The notes beneath the pieces are model-generated. The model saw only the letters and a list, made by a program, of their open reading frames with translations. It had not been told where the DNA came from and searched no databases. From Rs1 sp000416275 (GTDB lineage Bacteria > Pseudomonadota > Gammaproteobacteria > Pseudomonadales > Balneatricaceae): a stretch of DNA of 64,000 bases. Where the stretch lies: positions 2,356,001 to 2,420,000 of the forward strand of contig OZ251574.1 of NCBI GenBank assembly GCA_965243635.1. The letters run 5' to 3'. Shown here piece after piece: positions 51,010-60,002 of this stretch. How positions within the stretch are numbered: the stretch's first letter is position 1; each line of letters opens with the position of its first letter. The position numbers and the translations under genes were made by a program.

Positions 51010-51444
51010 TTGAACATCCGAGAAGCGGTTATTACCGACATTGCAGCAATAGCTCAGCTTTCTTTAGTTCTTGGCTACAGTGACGTGTCACCGTCTATCT
51101 TGACGACACGGCTCGCGATGATTATTGATTCAGATACCGATAGAATTTGGTTGTTTGAAGCAGGTAGCGAAATTGTTGGCTGGCTGCATGCCTTTGTCGG
51201 TTTGAGGCTCGCGTCCGCACCTTTTATTGAAATAGCCGGTATTGCGGTCTCTGCAGAGTCTCGCAAACAGGGGGTAGGTCGCTCGCTGATAAATGAGGCC
51301 AGTCAATGGTCTGCTGAGATGGGCGTGGATTTAAGAGTCAGGTGTCATAGTGAAAGGTTAGAGGCGCATTTATTTTATCGGGCGCTAGGTTTCTCTGAGC
51401 TAAAAAGCCAGCGGGTATTTATCTTGCGCGCGGCTGAAACTTAA
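51010..51444 (+). CDS. GNAT-family N-acetyltransferase
   Basis: 144 residues, TTG start with no ATG in frame nearby. 'MNIREAVITDIAAIAQLSLVLGY' opens the GNAT fold and 'EIAGIAVSAESRKQGVGRSLINEASQWSAEMG' carries the acetyl-CoA-binding motif A (R/Q-x-x-G-x-G/A). The end 'HLFYRALGFSELKSQRVFI' is typical of small GNAT enzymes acting on amino groups of metabolites or protein N termini. Substrate unknown. Standalone gene. Confidence 0.85.
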   Translation: MNIREAVITDIAAIAQLSLVLGYSDVSPSILTTRLAMIIDSDTDRIWLFEAGSEIVGWLHAFVGLRLASAPFIEIAGIAVSAESRKQGVGRSLINEASQWSAEMGVDLRVRCHSERLEAHLFYRALGFSELKSQRVFILRAAET

Positions 51445-51541
51445 CTATCACTGGTTAATGTCATTAAAAAATGCAGCGGGTTGCATGATCATCGATTAGC
51501 TCTGTATTGAGCACACGCATCGCAGTTATATAGCGAGTGGA

Positions 51542-51566
51542 GGCTGCTGTTTATTCAGCAGCAGCC
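51542..51566. terminator. 8-bp hairpin between convergent genes
   Basis: GGCTGCTG (51542-51549) pairs with CAGCAGCC (51559-51566). It lies between the convergent GNAT and dsbB genes and may serve as a two-way terminator, though no T tract follows directly. Confidence 0.4.
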
Positions 51567-51575
51567 GCTAGTGCT

Positions 51576-51605
51576 CTATATCTATATCTATATCTATATC
51601 TATAT
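51576..51605. repeat. Hexanucleotide microsatellite (CTATAT)x5
   Basis: Five uninterrupted CTATAT units, followed by a partial unit, immediately before the 3' end of dsbB. Such arrays can change length by slippage. It is outside any coding region. Confidence 0.85.
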
Positions 51606-51622
51606 CTCTAGGCGCTCTCAGT

Positions 51623-52159
51623 CTAGTAAAAATCTAAATCGGTATTTCTTTTGCTCGTAAAAAATAAATTCAACAGCAGGCCGGCCAAACCAAGTCCTAT
51701 CACAAAGTAAGAGCAGTAAATTAAAGCTTCTGCCATGGTATAGTCCAGCCACATCATCGGCGTGTAACCGCAAGCTTCCCAAGGTTCAAAAACGCTAGGC
51801 AGCCATTGATCTAAAGGCAACCAGCTGGGAAAGTTGGCCTTAAATCCACAGGCACTTTCTACTAAATTGCGCTCTATTTTGAGTAAGTATTCAGCTTTGA
51901 GATAGAGGCTAACGCCGCAAACTGTTAATCCTACATTGAGCAAGATAGAGATCAATCTACTACTAGAAGCTAGCATTCCCACTACCGCGAGTAGCATGAC
52001 GCCAAATATTAATGCACGAATTTCAACGCATAGTACGCAGGGGCCGTAGCCTAACTGGTACTGAAAGAACAGGGCGATAAGTTCAAGGGAGAGTGCGAAT
52101 AGGAAAACCAATAGCCAATAGCCAGTCGATCGACATAATTTGGTGGCCAGCTTAAACAT
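51623..52159 (-). CDS. dsbB: Disulfide bond formation protein DsbB
   Basis: 178 residues with four membrane helices (about 15-35, 45-65, 70-90 and 145-165). The first periplasmic loop has the redox pair in 'YGPCVLCVEIR' (CxxC) and the second loop carries the partner Cys residues in 'ESACGFKANFPSW' and 'FEPWEACGYTP'. DsbB reoxidises DsbA and passes electrons to ubiquinone. Length and spacing are normal. Standalone, convergent with the GNAT gene. Confidence 0.93.
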   Translation of the reverse strand: MFKLATKLCRSTGYWLLVFLFALSLELIALFFQYQLGYGPCVLCVEIRALIFGVMLLAVVGMLASSSRLISILLNVGLTVCGVSLYLKAEYLLKIERNLVESACGFKANFPSWLPLDQWLPSVFEPWEACGYTPMMWLDYTMAEALIYCSYFVIGLGLAGLLLNLFFTSKRNTDLDFY

Positions 52160-52618
52160 GAAAAATCCTCAATTGGTCAGGTTTTATTTGTGACTTTTAC
52201 AAGACAATATACTGTGATTGTCATGCATGGGTCTATTTTTATTCTGGAATAGCTAACCCAGTATTTACAAGCAGCAAAAAAATAGCGCAATCTTGCTATA
52301 AACGCGAGTCTAGAATGAGCGCTTGCCAGTCATTTTTTCGCTAGATGAATGAGTATGATATGTCGATAATTTATATATTTACCATATGCTTATCTTAACA
52401 TATGGCAAGATACTAGAACTTTTTATTTCATTTGTCCATTATTGCATTTAAGAGTATGGTGGTTCAAACTCAAGCTAAACCACATCGTGATTTAAACGAG
52501 TTGTATTAGTTTTTTTCAATAGCTAGTACCGAGCTGCATAGTTTAGTTGGTTTTCAGGTATTTGTTTTTCTACCTCACACTCTATTTTTACCCACATTTT
52601 AGGCCCTCAATCAAAGTC
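52160..52618. other. Intergenic region between divergent dsbB and MATE genes
   Basis: AT-rich with no gene recognised. ACATATGGCAAG near 52398 partly repeats CATATGC upstream in inverted form, but the symmetry is too weak to name an operator. Confidence 0.4.
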
Positions 52619-53986
52619 ATGAATAAATTAAAACAAATTAGCTGCTCGCAAGAGTTGCTTAAAATCTTCTTTTTAGCTTGGCCTTTAATTATTGCCCAGC
52701 TGGCGGTTATTGCGATTAATACTACGGACGTGATTATGATGGGCTGGCTTGGCCCCGAGTACCTTGCAGCAGGTACGCTTTCAACAGCAATCGTGCATCC
52801 TATTTTACTGGCCGGACTTGGTTTGTTGAGTGTTGTTACCCCTTTAGTGGCGCAAAGTCTGGCTGCCAGAGAGTTTAAGCAAATAAGGCGTACTACCCGT
52901 CAAGGGCTGTGGTTTGCGGTCATTTTAAGTGCGATAAGTATTCCAATTCTATTGCAAATGGAATGGATTATTTCGATCTTAAAATTGGATGCTAAGGTGG
53001 GGGAATTAGCACAAAGTTATATGGATACTGCCGTCTGGTATCTTATCCCGGTGTTTATGTTTATGGTTTTACGCAACTTGGTGGCCGCGCACGGCGATAC
53101 CAAAGTAATACTAAAAATTACCTTGTTAGGTATCGCTATTAATGGCTTAGGTAATTACGCGTTAATGTTCGGCCACTTTGGTTTTCCGCGCATGGAGCTG
53201 GCTGGTGCGGGTATTAGTACCACGCTAGTTAACTTTTTTATGTGTGCGTTGCTGTTAGCGTACGTTTTAAAGCATCCTCGCTATAAACGTTACTATATTT
53301 TAGTAAGAATCTATAAGCCGGACTGGGCGGTGTTCAAGAAAATTTATAAATTGGGTTCTCCTGTGGCGCTGATGATCGCCTCTGAAAGCGGCTTGTTTTC
53401 AGTGGCTGCTATTTTTATGGGCTGGTTGAGTACCGCTGAGTTAGCTGGGCATGCTGTCGCGCTACAAATCACCACCATCGCCTTTATGATTCCACTGGGG
53501 TTATCTAACGCCACCACCATTAGAGTAGGTTATGGTTACGGGTTGAAAAACCGACATGCGGTAGCTATCTCCGGCTGGGTGTCAATTGGCTTAGGTATAA
53601 GCTGTATGACGGTGACCTTAATCTTGTTCTACCTGTTTCCAGAATTTTTGATCCACTTGTTTTTAGATCCGAATATTCCCAGCAACATGTCGGCTATCGG
53701 CTATGCGGCCAGCTATTTATTGATAGTGACTTTATTTCAAATAGCTGATGGAGGACAAGTGGTCGCAGCTGGGGTATTAAGAGGTATTAATGACACAAAA
53801 GCACCTATGTATGTGGCATTAGTCGGCTACTGGTTAGTCGGTTTGCCGGTCGCTTACCTACTCGGTTTTACCTTCGAAATGCGCGGCGTTGGGGTCTGGT
53901 TAGGATTAGCTGCAGGTTTGATTTTTGTGGCCATAGTGCTGATACATCGCTTTTGGAAGCTGTCCAAGAAACTGTCGTTTGCCTAG
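52619..53986 (+). CDS. MATE-family multidrug/Na+ antiporter (NorM type)
   Basis: 455 residues from the ATG at 52619; a longer frame from 52547 adds an unlikely aromatic extension. Twelve helices. 'LAWPLIIAQLAVIAINTTDVIMMGWLGPEYLAAGTLS' and 'GVLRGINDTKAPMYVALVGYWLVGLPVAYLLGF' are hallmark repeats of NorM-like MATE transporters, which export cationic drugs in exchange for Na+ or H+. Standalone gene with about 130 bp to the foldback repeat downstream. Confidence 0.93.
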   Translation: MNKLKQISCSQELLKIFFLAWPLIIAQLAVIAINTTDVIMMGWLGPEYLAAGTLSTAIVHPILLAGLGLLSVVTPLVAQSLAAREFKQIRRTTRQGLWFAVILSAISIPILLQMEWIISILKLDAKVGELAQSYMDTAVWYLIPVFMFMVLRNLVAAHGDTKVILKITLLGIAINGLGNYALMFGHFGFPRMELAGAGISTTLVNFFMCALLLAYVLKHPRYKRYYILVRIYKPDWAVFKKIYKLGSPVALMIASESGLFSVAAIFMGWLSTAELAGHAVALQITTIAFMIPLGLSNATTIRVGYGYGLKNRHAVAISGWVSIGLGISCMTVTLILFYLFPEFLIHLFLDPNIPSNMSAIGYAASYLLIVTLFQIADGGQVVAAGVLRGINDTKAPMYVALVGYWLVGLPVAYLLGFTFEMRGVGVWLGLAAGLIFVAIVLIHRFWKLSKKLSFA

Positions 53987-54082
53987 CGCCTAGGCATCAA
54001 TATGCTATATATATTTGTTGAATAGTCGCACTTGCCGGCTATGGGTAATTTATACAGTGTGAGTATCGGCTTGCGCTGTGTT

Positions 54083-54118
54083 CATCAGTGACTTCACTGC
54101 ACTACATAGCATAAGCTC
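54083..54118. repeat. Left fragment of a foldback repeat, cut by the composite transposon
   Basis: CATCAGTGACTTCACTGC and ACATAGCATAAGCTC match the outer left arm of the repeat; the copy resumes at 60681. CTC (54116-54118) is duplicated at 60681-60683. Confidence 0.88.
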
Positions 54119-54449
54119 TGATGTGGTTATAGTTTACCGGACACATAAATATACATAATATTAACCTATTTAAGGTGTGTCTGATGTCTAGAAAGAAACC
54201 AAATAATTATACAAGTGAGTTTAAAGAGTCTGCTATTCAATTAGCCATTGAGTCCAATCAATCTATCGCTGCTACAGCAAAAGAACTGGGCTTAAATGTC
54301 AGTACTTTACACACTTGGATTAATAAATATCATAGTGTCAGTGAAGGGGCTAAGCCAGCAAAAAGTCTTAACAAAGAGCACATATATGATGAGAATAAAA
54401 GACTGAGACGAGAAGTCGCTCGTTTAAAGGAGGAAAGAGCTATCTTAAA
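54119..54449 (+). mobile_element. IS3-family element, left copy, 5' 331 bp only
   Basis: Identical in the compared parts to the start of the right copy at 57697. It is cut within orfA at the IS66 boundary (base 54449/54450); everything after GCTATCTTAAA is lost. Confidence 0.9.
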
Positions 54450-54453
54450 GTGA
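54184..54453 (+). pseudogene. IS3-family orfA (helix-turn-helix), truncated
   Basis: About 90 codons of the transposase N-terminal protein (SRKKPNNYTSEFKESAIQLA..., HTH 'SIAATAKELGLNVSTLHTWINKY'), identical to the copy at 57762. The frame breaks at the IS66 junction, where the native slippery A-run and last ten codons should follow. Not functional as part of an OrfAB fusion. Confidence 0.88.
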
Positions 54454-54510
54454 GCTTACGAGAAGATAGCGTGACTTTTAATGGAAGTCTAAAAGCCCGT
54501 TACCAATGGG

Positions 54511-56112
54511 CTAGGTGTTGTTTTTTTGATAATTCCAAGGCAGGTATTCTCCTGGATTATCGATGACTTTTTGGTTATCTCGCTGTAGAGCATTGAAATA
54601 ATCAAAAGCATTAACCCCAGATTGAATACAAGTGGCTATCAGCGACATGATTACGTCACCTATACTTGCTCCCGCTTGGGTCTTGTAGAAACTCGCATTT
54701 TTTCGATTTAACACCGCCAACTTTAATGCCGCTTCCATTGTGTTGTTGTCTATCTGCGCACCAGCAACGTAGCAAAATCGTACCAACCCTTCGTAGTGCT
54801 TGATAAAATACCGGATTGCTTTCCCCAATCCACTATTTTCTTCAACTTTCGCCTGTGTAGAACCTTGGCTTTGCAACATGGATTGCCCCCACCCCAATAG
54901 CTCTTCCATAACCGGAAGTGAGTGCTTTTTATGGTACATCAACCTCCCTTGGTCACTCAGGTTTTTCTCCTTAGTGACATCATCATTGTGCCAAATAGTG
55001 CCATAGCTATCGAGAAGGTAATCGACCTCTTCTGGAAAATGACTCATGACATCATAAAACTGCCGGCGACCATGACTATTGCACAATGCCATGATGCAGG
55101 GAGTCTTAGAAGGTTTATTACTGCTTAACCCATCGCACATCAATATCGGCGGTGGCTTTGCGGGATCACGCGTTTGTAAAATCTGATCAATAAACTCCCC
55201 CGCATAACCTATATTCGTTTCAAATAAGGTGACTTTTTGCCCTGTGTCTAAAGTGGCAATCAATCCGGAGGTATAAACTCCTTTTCGCTCTTTGCTTTTA
55301 TGACTATTACGCTGCTTTTTGATGATCGGTTTTGCATCCAAGATGCGATTCGTCGTGTCATCTAGGTAATAGTGAGTGGCGTTTGCCGCTAATAGTACGA
55401 GATGTTTAAGCACTGGGTGAAGCGCATTGGATAAATGCTCGTTTTGATCAAAGATAGTGGACGCTGTGATAGGGACGCCCAATAAATTTTGCATCGCTCC
55501 CTGACGATAATAGGGTGAACCCATGCCAAACTTAGCGATACCCATGATAGAGCGGGCTGAATGTCCGTATTTCTGATTAGCACCCCCATCGTTTAATACC
55601 TCCTCAGGTAAAGGCGCAGTAAAATAGGCACCACAAGTATTACAACGCAGCCGCTCCATCACATGTTGCTCACTCTGGAAGGGGCTCTGGCCTATAATGC
55701 GTAGCAAGGTTGCAGGTTCGTATTTATATAATTTTCCGCGATCACATTCCGGGCAATCATCACCCTTCGCCATGTCTGCTAATGGATGGTGTACAACGAC
55801 AGGCTTGATGGTGGCGACGGGGCTGTCGGACTTGTTACCTTTCTTCTTTTTCTTCGACTTTTTTGCATTGCTCTGTAAGCTAGAGCGAAGCTTCTCCGAT
55901 GATTTAACCATTCCCACTAACTTTTTTAATTTATGGATGGTGATACTATTGCTGGCAAGATTTTCTTGCATGCTGGCCAACGTTAGTAACGCATCAATAA
56001 GTAACTGACAATCTTCTGGCGTCAAAGCCAAGTTATGCTCTTTAGCTTCACTCACGCGTTGAATCAGTGCGTCTAGCGCTTGGGTGTTTATGTCAGAATA
56101 TTGGGTTTTCAA
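54511..56112 (-). CDS. tnpC: IS66-family transposase TnpC
   Basis: 533 residues. An N-terminal helical/coiled-coil part is followed by a Lys-rich linker (about 75-95), a zinc-ribbon-like pair of CxxC motifs ('DDCPECDRGKLY' and 'LRCNTCGAYF', about 120-165), then the DDE domain: 'HYYLDDTTNRILDAKP' (Asp), 'LMCDGLSSNKP' (Asp) and 'GAQIDNNTMEAALKLAVLNRKNASFYKT' (Glu region and the C-terminal IS66 signature). Intact frame. It acts with TnpA and TnpB encoded upstream in the same element. Confidence 0.93.
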   Translation of the reverse strand: MKTQYSDINTQALDALIQRVSEAKEHNLALTPEDCQLLIDALLTLASMQENLASNSITIHKLKKLVGMVKSSEKLRSSLQSNAKKSKKKKKGNKSDSPVATIKPVVVHHPLADMAKGDDCPECDRGKLYKYEPATLLRIIGQSPFQSEQHVMERLRCNTCGAYFTAPLPEEVLNDGGANQKYGHSARSIMGIAKFGMGSPYYRQGAMQNLLGVPITASTIFDQNEHLSNALHPVLKHLVLLAANATHYYLDDTTNRILDAKPIIKKQRNSHKSKERKGVYTSGLIATLDTGQKVTLFETNIGYAGEFIDQILQTRDPAKPPPILMCDGLSSNKPSKTPCIMALCNSHGRRQFYDVMSHFPEEVDYLLDSYGTIWHNDDVTKEKNLSDQGRLMYHKKHSLPVMEELLGWGQSMLQSQGSTQAKVEENSGLGKAIRYFIKHYEGLVRFCYVAGAQIDNNTMEAALKLAVLNRKNASFYKTQAGASIGDVIMSLIATCIQSGVNAFDYFNALQRDNQKVIDNPGEYLPWNYQKNNT

Positions 56113-56181
56113 AAGGTCAGCTCCGTAAAAGATACGTTGATGATATAGGGCAGGATTTATACAGCAACAAAAAAAAGTTTC

Positions 56182-56517
56182 TCACAGACCAAGGTTTGCC
56201 TTGCCGTGTGAATAACTCTCGCCACTTAATAACGCGCGAAGTTCCGTTGCTGCTAAGGCATTGATAACCCCTGTTGTTGGCCACCCAGAAAACTTGCCTT
56301 TGGATAAGCGTTTGGTCATTAACCAAAAGCCGGTGCCATCATAAGCCAACGCTCTGATCATGGTTTTACTGCGATTGATAAAAACAAACAGCGTCTGACA
56401 ACGTGGATCATGTTTGAGCTTTAACCGGCAAAGTGCGGCGAGGCCATCGATGCCACAACGAAAATCAGCCGGTGTAGTCGCCAACAGAATTTTAGTCTGT
56501 GCGGTGAGCTGTATCAT
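56182..56517 (-). CDS. tnpB: IS66 family accessory protein TnpB (Orf2)
   Basis: 111 residues from the ATG at 56517, which overlaps the tnpA stop (CTATGA) and follows GGAG. The motif 'TPADFRCGIDGLAALCRLKLKHDP..QTLFVFINRSKTMIRALAYDGTGFWLMTKRLSKGKFSGWP' defines the IS66 Orf2 family. Required for transposition in classical IS66 elements; molecular role unclear. Confidence 0.93.
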   Translation of the reverse strand: MIQLTAQTKILLATTPADFRCGIDGLAALCRLKLKHDPRCQTLFVFINRSKTMIRALAYDGTGFWLMTKRLSKGKFSGWPTTGVINALAATELRALLSGESYSHGKANLGL

Positions 56518-56879
56518 AGCTTGCACTCCTGAATAATAGAGAGAAGCACAGTAGGAGACAGAGTGCCGCTAAAGACCATTGAGGCTCCATTAGCAAAAGA
56601 AAGACTGATATTTAGTGGCTCTGTGGAGGGCGTGTTTAAGCTGGGTAAGTGGATGAAATCAGTGTGTTCATCTTTAGGTGCAAGGAGTATCTTCCACTGC
56701 TTTAACTGAGTTCCACTGATTTTTAAAGCGGTAGTGATGCTGGATGATGAATAACTTTTAAAAAGTGAGATAGCTTGCTGTCGTAATGCTAACGGAGTAC
56801 GTTCACTACGACTTGCTCGCTGAGTTCGCCACTGGTCGAAAGCAGTCGCGGTGATAGAAAGTTGATCTGAATTTTTCAT
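56514..56879 (-). CDS. tnpA: IS66 family accessory protein TnpA (Orf1)
   Basis: 121 residues. A short helix-turn-helix-like region ('TPLALRQQAISLFKSYSSSSITTALKISGTQLKQWK', about 28-63) resembles the DNA-binding part of IS66 TnpA. The C-terminal half ('ISLSFANGASMVFSGTLSPTVLLSIIQEC') matches the typical end of this protein. First gene of the element's three-gene operon. Confidence 0.85.
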   Translation of the reverse strand: MKNSDQLSITATAFDQWRTQRASRSERTPLALRQQAISLFKSYSSSSITTALKISGTQLKQWKILLAPKDEHTDFIHLPSLNTPSTEPLNISLSFANGASMVFSGTLSPTVLLSIIQECKL

Positions 56880-56958
56880 GTTGCGTCCTCATTAAGTAAG
56901 TCGCAACCATTAGATCTGATTAAAAATATAAAGTTGAGCTATGCTGCCGTAAGCTCAC

Positions 56959-57167
56959 AATCCTTTCGTCGAAATCTGAATATGCGTCAAAATTATAAAA
57001 GTCCTAATGCCTTTATTTTGAGCTATAACAAAATTTATATGCATTTAGCCTCAATTATCACTGATGCAGGCATTGCTCCGTTATTAGAAACTCTTATCGT
57101 TACTTTCTACTCATTAGGCGTTTCCGAATCGTCGAATTCAACTACTGAACTCCGTTTTACTAAATAA
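56959..57167 (+). pseudogene. Fragment of an unrecognised gene cut by the IS66 element
   Basis: Past the IS66 end an open frame continues for about 69 codons (SFRRNLNMRQNYKSPNAF...ELRFTK) and stops at 57167. It has no own start codon in a good context, so it is probably the tail of a gene interrupted by the insertion. Family not recognised. Confidence 0.3.
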
Positions 57168-57293
57168 ATTTTCACCCAACTCACTAGCTAAAAATGTTAT
57201 CAAAAGATTTGAGTAAAAAGCCGAAAAAGTAATTTTTTAACGGCTGAATCTGATTAAAGTATCATTCTGCATGCAACTTATTTATAGATAAGT

Positions 57294-57449
57294 CTAATTC
57301 TTACAGCCATACTTTGCACAAGTTATAGGATCAGTTGATCTAACCCAGTGATCAGGGTGTTTATTCGTATCAACTCCACATCCAGTTGTGCCGCCTTTTT
57401 GTCCTTTGTGTACTTCATGCTTATCTGGTCCTTTATGTCTTACAGCCAT
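57294..57449 (-). CDS. Small Cys/Lys-rich hypothetical protein, transposon cargo
   Basis: 51 residues from the ATG at 57449, preceded by AAGAGAGG at good spacing; the longer frame from 57527 has no ribosome site. The protein starts MAVRHKGPDKHEV and is basic with Gly, His and Lys. It has three Cys residues (in TTGCGVD and ITCAKYGC), which could bind metal or form a disulfide. No family recognised. It is the only apparently intact non-transposase gene inside the composite transposon. Confidence 0.6.
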   Translation of the reverse strand: MAVRHKGPDKHEVHKGQKGGTTGCGVDTNKHPDHWVRSTDPITCAKYGCKN

Positions 57450-57696
57450 ATTGTGCCTCTCTTGTTGTGATTTTTTTGTCGTATGACGTAAATATGCTAA
57501 CACACTAAAAGGTGCGTTTCTGCCCATGTTTTAGCGCCAGTTTTTCTACAAATTAAGCAAGAAGTCAGGAGTTGTTGTTTACAAATCATATCTTTATGAT
57601 TTTTATCTAATGTTCATGTTGCCATGCATTTACATGGAATAATTGTGTGGAATATGATTCGCGTGTTTTAATAAAAGTCGAGTAAAATCAACTGTA
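57450..57696. other. Cargo spacer before the right IS3 copy
   Basis: AT-rich, no gene. Should hold the promoter of the 51-residue protein on the minus strand. Ends with GTA just before the IS3 left terminus. Confidence 0.4.
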
Positions 57697-57761
57697 TGAT
57701 GTGGTTATAGTTTACCGGACACATAAATATACATAATATTAACCTATTTAAGGTGTGTCTG

Positions 57762-58064
57762 ATGTCTAGAAAGAAACCAAATAATTATACAAGTGAGTTT
57801 AAAGAGTCTGCTATTCAATTAGCCATTGAGTCCAATCAATCTATCGCTGCTACAGCAAAAGAACTGGGCTTAAATGTCAGTACTTTACACACTTGGATTA
57901 ATAAATATCATAGTGTCAGTGAAGGGGCTAAGCCAGCAAAAAGTCTTAACAAAGAGCACATATATGATGAGAATAAAAGACTGAGACGAGAAGTCGCTCG
58001 TTTAAAGGAGGAAAGAGCTATCTTAAAAAAGGCGGCGGTCTTCTTTGCCAGAGAACTTCACTAA
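57762..58064 (+). CDS. IS3-family orfA protein
   Basis: 100 residues from the ATG at 57762 (a GTG three codons earlier is also possible). The N-terminal HTH_Tnp_1 domain (about 8-60) binds the ends of the element and a leucine-zipper-like coil (about 70-95, 'DENKRLRREVARLKEERAILKK') mediates oligomerisation. The A6G slippery run near its end would give the OrfAB fusion by -1 frameshifting. orfB is broken here, so only OrfA is made. Confidence 0.93.
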   Translation: MSRKKPNNYTSEFKESAIQLAIESNQSIAATAKELGLNVSTLHTWINKYHSVSEGAKPAKSLNKEHIYDENKRLRREVARLKEERAILKKAAVFFARELH

Positions 58065-58283
58065 GATATTCATTTATTAGTGATCACTTAGAGCTGTTTA
58101 ATCTTTCACTCATGTGCCGAGTACTTTGTGTCTCTCGCAGTGGATTTTATGAATGGTTCAAGCGTCCTGTATCTCACCGAGAGTTGCAGGATCAGGTATT
58201 GAAGGCCGACATCAAGACAAGCCACCAAGATAGCCATAAGATCTACGGAACACGCCGTATACAAAGTGATTTGGTAGACCTAG

Positions 58284-60002
58284 CCCGCATGTTGCACCAA
58301 CTAGTCACTTGACAATAGTCACTCCATTTATAGCAGTGCCTTGCAAATTTTTCTTAAGCCGCTGGGTAGATCTAAAATTTCAGAAACTTTTAGTGGAGCT
58401 AAGTACACCGAACTGGTTGTTTTTCGAACAGCTCGTAGTCGGAAGCCAAACGCTGCCCTCGAACCTCAATGCTCGTGTTGTAAACTCTGAATTTTATCAA
58501 GATGCAGGGCTATCCAGGTTTGAGGAGTCTGCTGGAATAAAGAATGTCAGTGACGCGTTTTAGCAATTCAGAAACGGGGCAAGAACTTGGCAACATCAGT
58601 TTCACTCTATCTTTATACTGAACAATTCGCACCGCAATTTTGAATAGTTTTAAGCGTATTGTACCCATTTCTGCTCGCTCTAATACCGTACCCTTTAATG
58701 TTTCTAATCGGAATTCATGCATTAATACATAGGCCGCAGCAGAGTAGAAAAGCCGCAATTGATTTGCCAAAAAGCCTTGATCAGAAGTGCGATCACAGGC
58801 CATATCATTTTTCAGCTGCTTGATGAAATTTTCGTCTTGTCCTCGAGCGCAATAAAAATCACAGTACAGGGTCTCAGGACTGGCATTGGTAATAGAGGTG
58901 ACAATATAACGAGGGTTCTTGCCTAGCAGGTTCACTTCTGCTTTTACAATTAAACGACATTCAATACCCATCCAGCTTTTGGCTTTATAGTCTAACTCGT
59001 CATATAAGCGCACTTTATAGGGTTCTGGTTGACCTACCAACTTTGCGTTGTGGCGCTTCTCATCAAGGCAGTGTTTAGCGGCTGTTAGTAAAGAACTCGC
59101 CATGGGAGACAACGCTTTATTACCGGGCACACCAAAGATAAAGTCCATGTTGTCATCATCTTGACTTAATTGCATTAATTCAGGGTTGGAGAAGTGGCCG
59201 TCGCCACGTAAAACGATGTGAACGTTGGCCCAGCGCGATCTAATTTGTTGTATAACGCGTTTCATTATCATCGCATTTTCTGCCCCTGTAGGGCGTTTAC
59301 CTGGACGAAGATAGGTACCAATCAACTTCCCGCTAAAACCCTCAAAAATGGTAAGTGGCAGATAGCCATAATGGCCGTAATAACGATTGAACAATGCCAG
59401 TTCTTGTTGGCCATATACTTGATCTTCAGTGTGATCCATATCAAGAATGATGATGCTGGGATCTTTGCTATAGCTATCCATGAAATGATCAATAAACGCT
59501 TGAGCCATGCGGTATAAATCTTTGCTATCAACATTTTGGCCTAATCGAGTGAAAGTTGATCCGTGGGCCAAATCTTGTTCTTCGTCTAATGGCTTTTTTC
59601 CCAGAGCCAGTTTAAACATAGGGTCTTTGCGTAGAGAGTTAGAATCGTTAGCATCTTCATAGCCACAGGCAAGCTGGATAGTTCTTTGAGTAATGAGATC
59701 CTGCATAGAGTGCTTGATATGTGTTTGTCTGCGAGAGTCGCTGATAGCAGCGGCAAGTTTGGTTAGCAGTTGACTTTGAAGTGCCGTCTCCCGCATCAGT
59801 ATTGCACCAAAATCAGATGACATAGAGCCACCATCAAAACTGGCGCGTACAGTAAGTCCGTCAACAGGGTGGAAATTAAGTGGGGATTGTATAAAATTGG
59901 GCATGGTAAGTTCCGGGTTACTTCATCCGAAGTAGTTTTGTGGTAAACCCTATTCTATCAAGGGATAGGGCGGAACTTACCATTTTTCATGCAATATGCG
60001 GG
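58284..60002 (-). mobile_element. IS1380-family insertion sequence (1719 bp) inside IS3 orfB
   Basis: The ends are CCCGCATGTTGCA (left) and the reverse complement of CCCGCATATTGCA (right). A 4-bp duplication CTAG lies at 58280-58283 and 60003-60006. Both features are normal for IS1380. Confidence 0.95.
58510..59904 (-). CDS. IS1380-family DDE transposase
   Basis: 464 residues, intact. The catalytic residues are suggested by 'IIILDMDHTEDQVYGQQEL' (first Asp), 'HIVLRGDGHFSNPEL' (second Asp) and the Glu of 'YCARGQDENFIKQLKNDMACDRTSDQGFLANQLRLFYSAAAYVLMHEFR'. That last segment is strongly characteristic of IS1380 transposases. It mobilises the element inserted into IS3 orfB. Confidence 0.95.
   Translation of the reverse strand: MPNFIQSPLNFHPVDGLTVRASFDGGSMSSDFGAILMRETALQSQLLTKLAAAISDSRRQTHIKHSMQDLITQRTIQLACGYEDANDSNSLRKDPMFKLALGKKPLDEEQDLAHGSTFTRLGQNVDSKDLYRMAQAFIDHFMDSYSKDPSIIILDMDHTEDQVYGQQELALFNRYYGHYGYLPLTIFEGFSGKLIGTYLRPGKRPTGAENAMIMKRVIQQIRSRWANVHIVLRGDGHFSNPELMQLSQDDDNMDFIFGVPGNKALSPMASSLLTAAKHCLDEKRHNAKLVGQPEPYKVRLYDELDYKAKSWMGIECRLIVKAEVNLLGKNPRYIVTSITNASPETLYCDFYCARGQDENFIKQLKNDMACDRTSDQGFLANQLRLFYSAAAYVLMHEFRLETLKGTVLERAEMGTIRLKLFKIAVRIVQYKDRVKLMLPSSCPVSELLKRVTDILYSSRLLKPG

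Larger units (their letters stand above)
54450..56958 (-). mobile_element. IS66-family insertion sequence with tnpA-tnpB-tnpC (2509 bp)
   Basis: The ends are GTGAGCTTACGAGAAG (left) and the reverse complement of GTGAGCTTACGGCAGC (right). Adjacent 8-mers differ (ATCTTAAA before, AATCCTTT after), so there is no target duplication. This suggests a deletion or recombination at one side after insertion into the IS3 copy. Confidence 0.88.
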
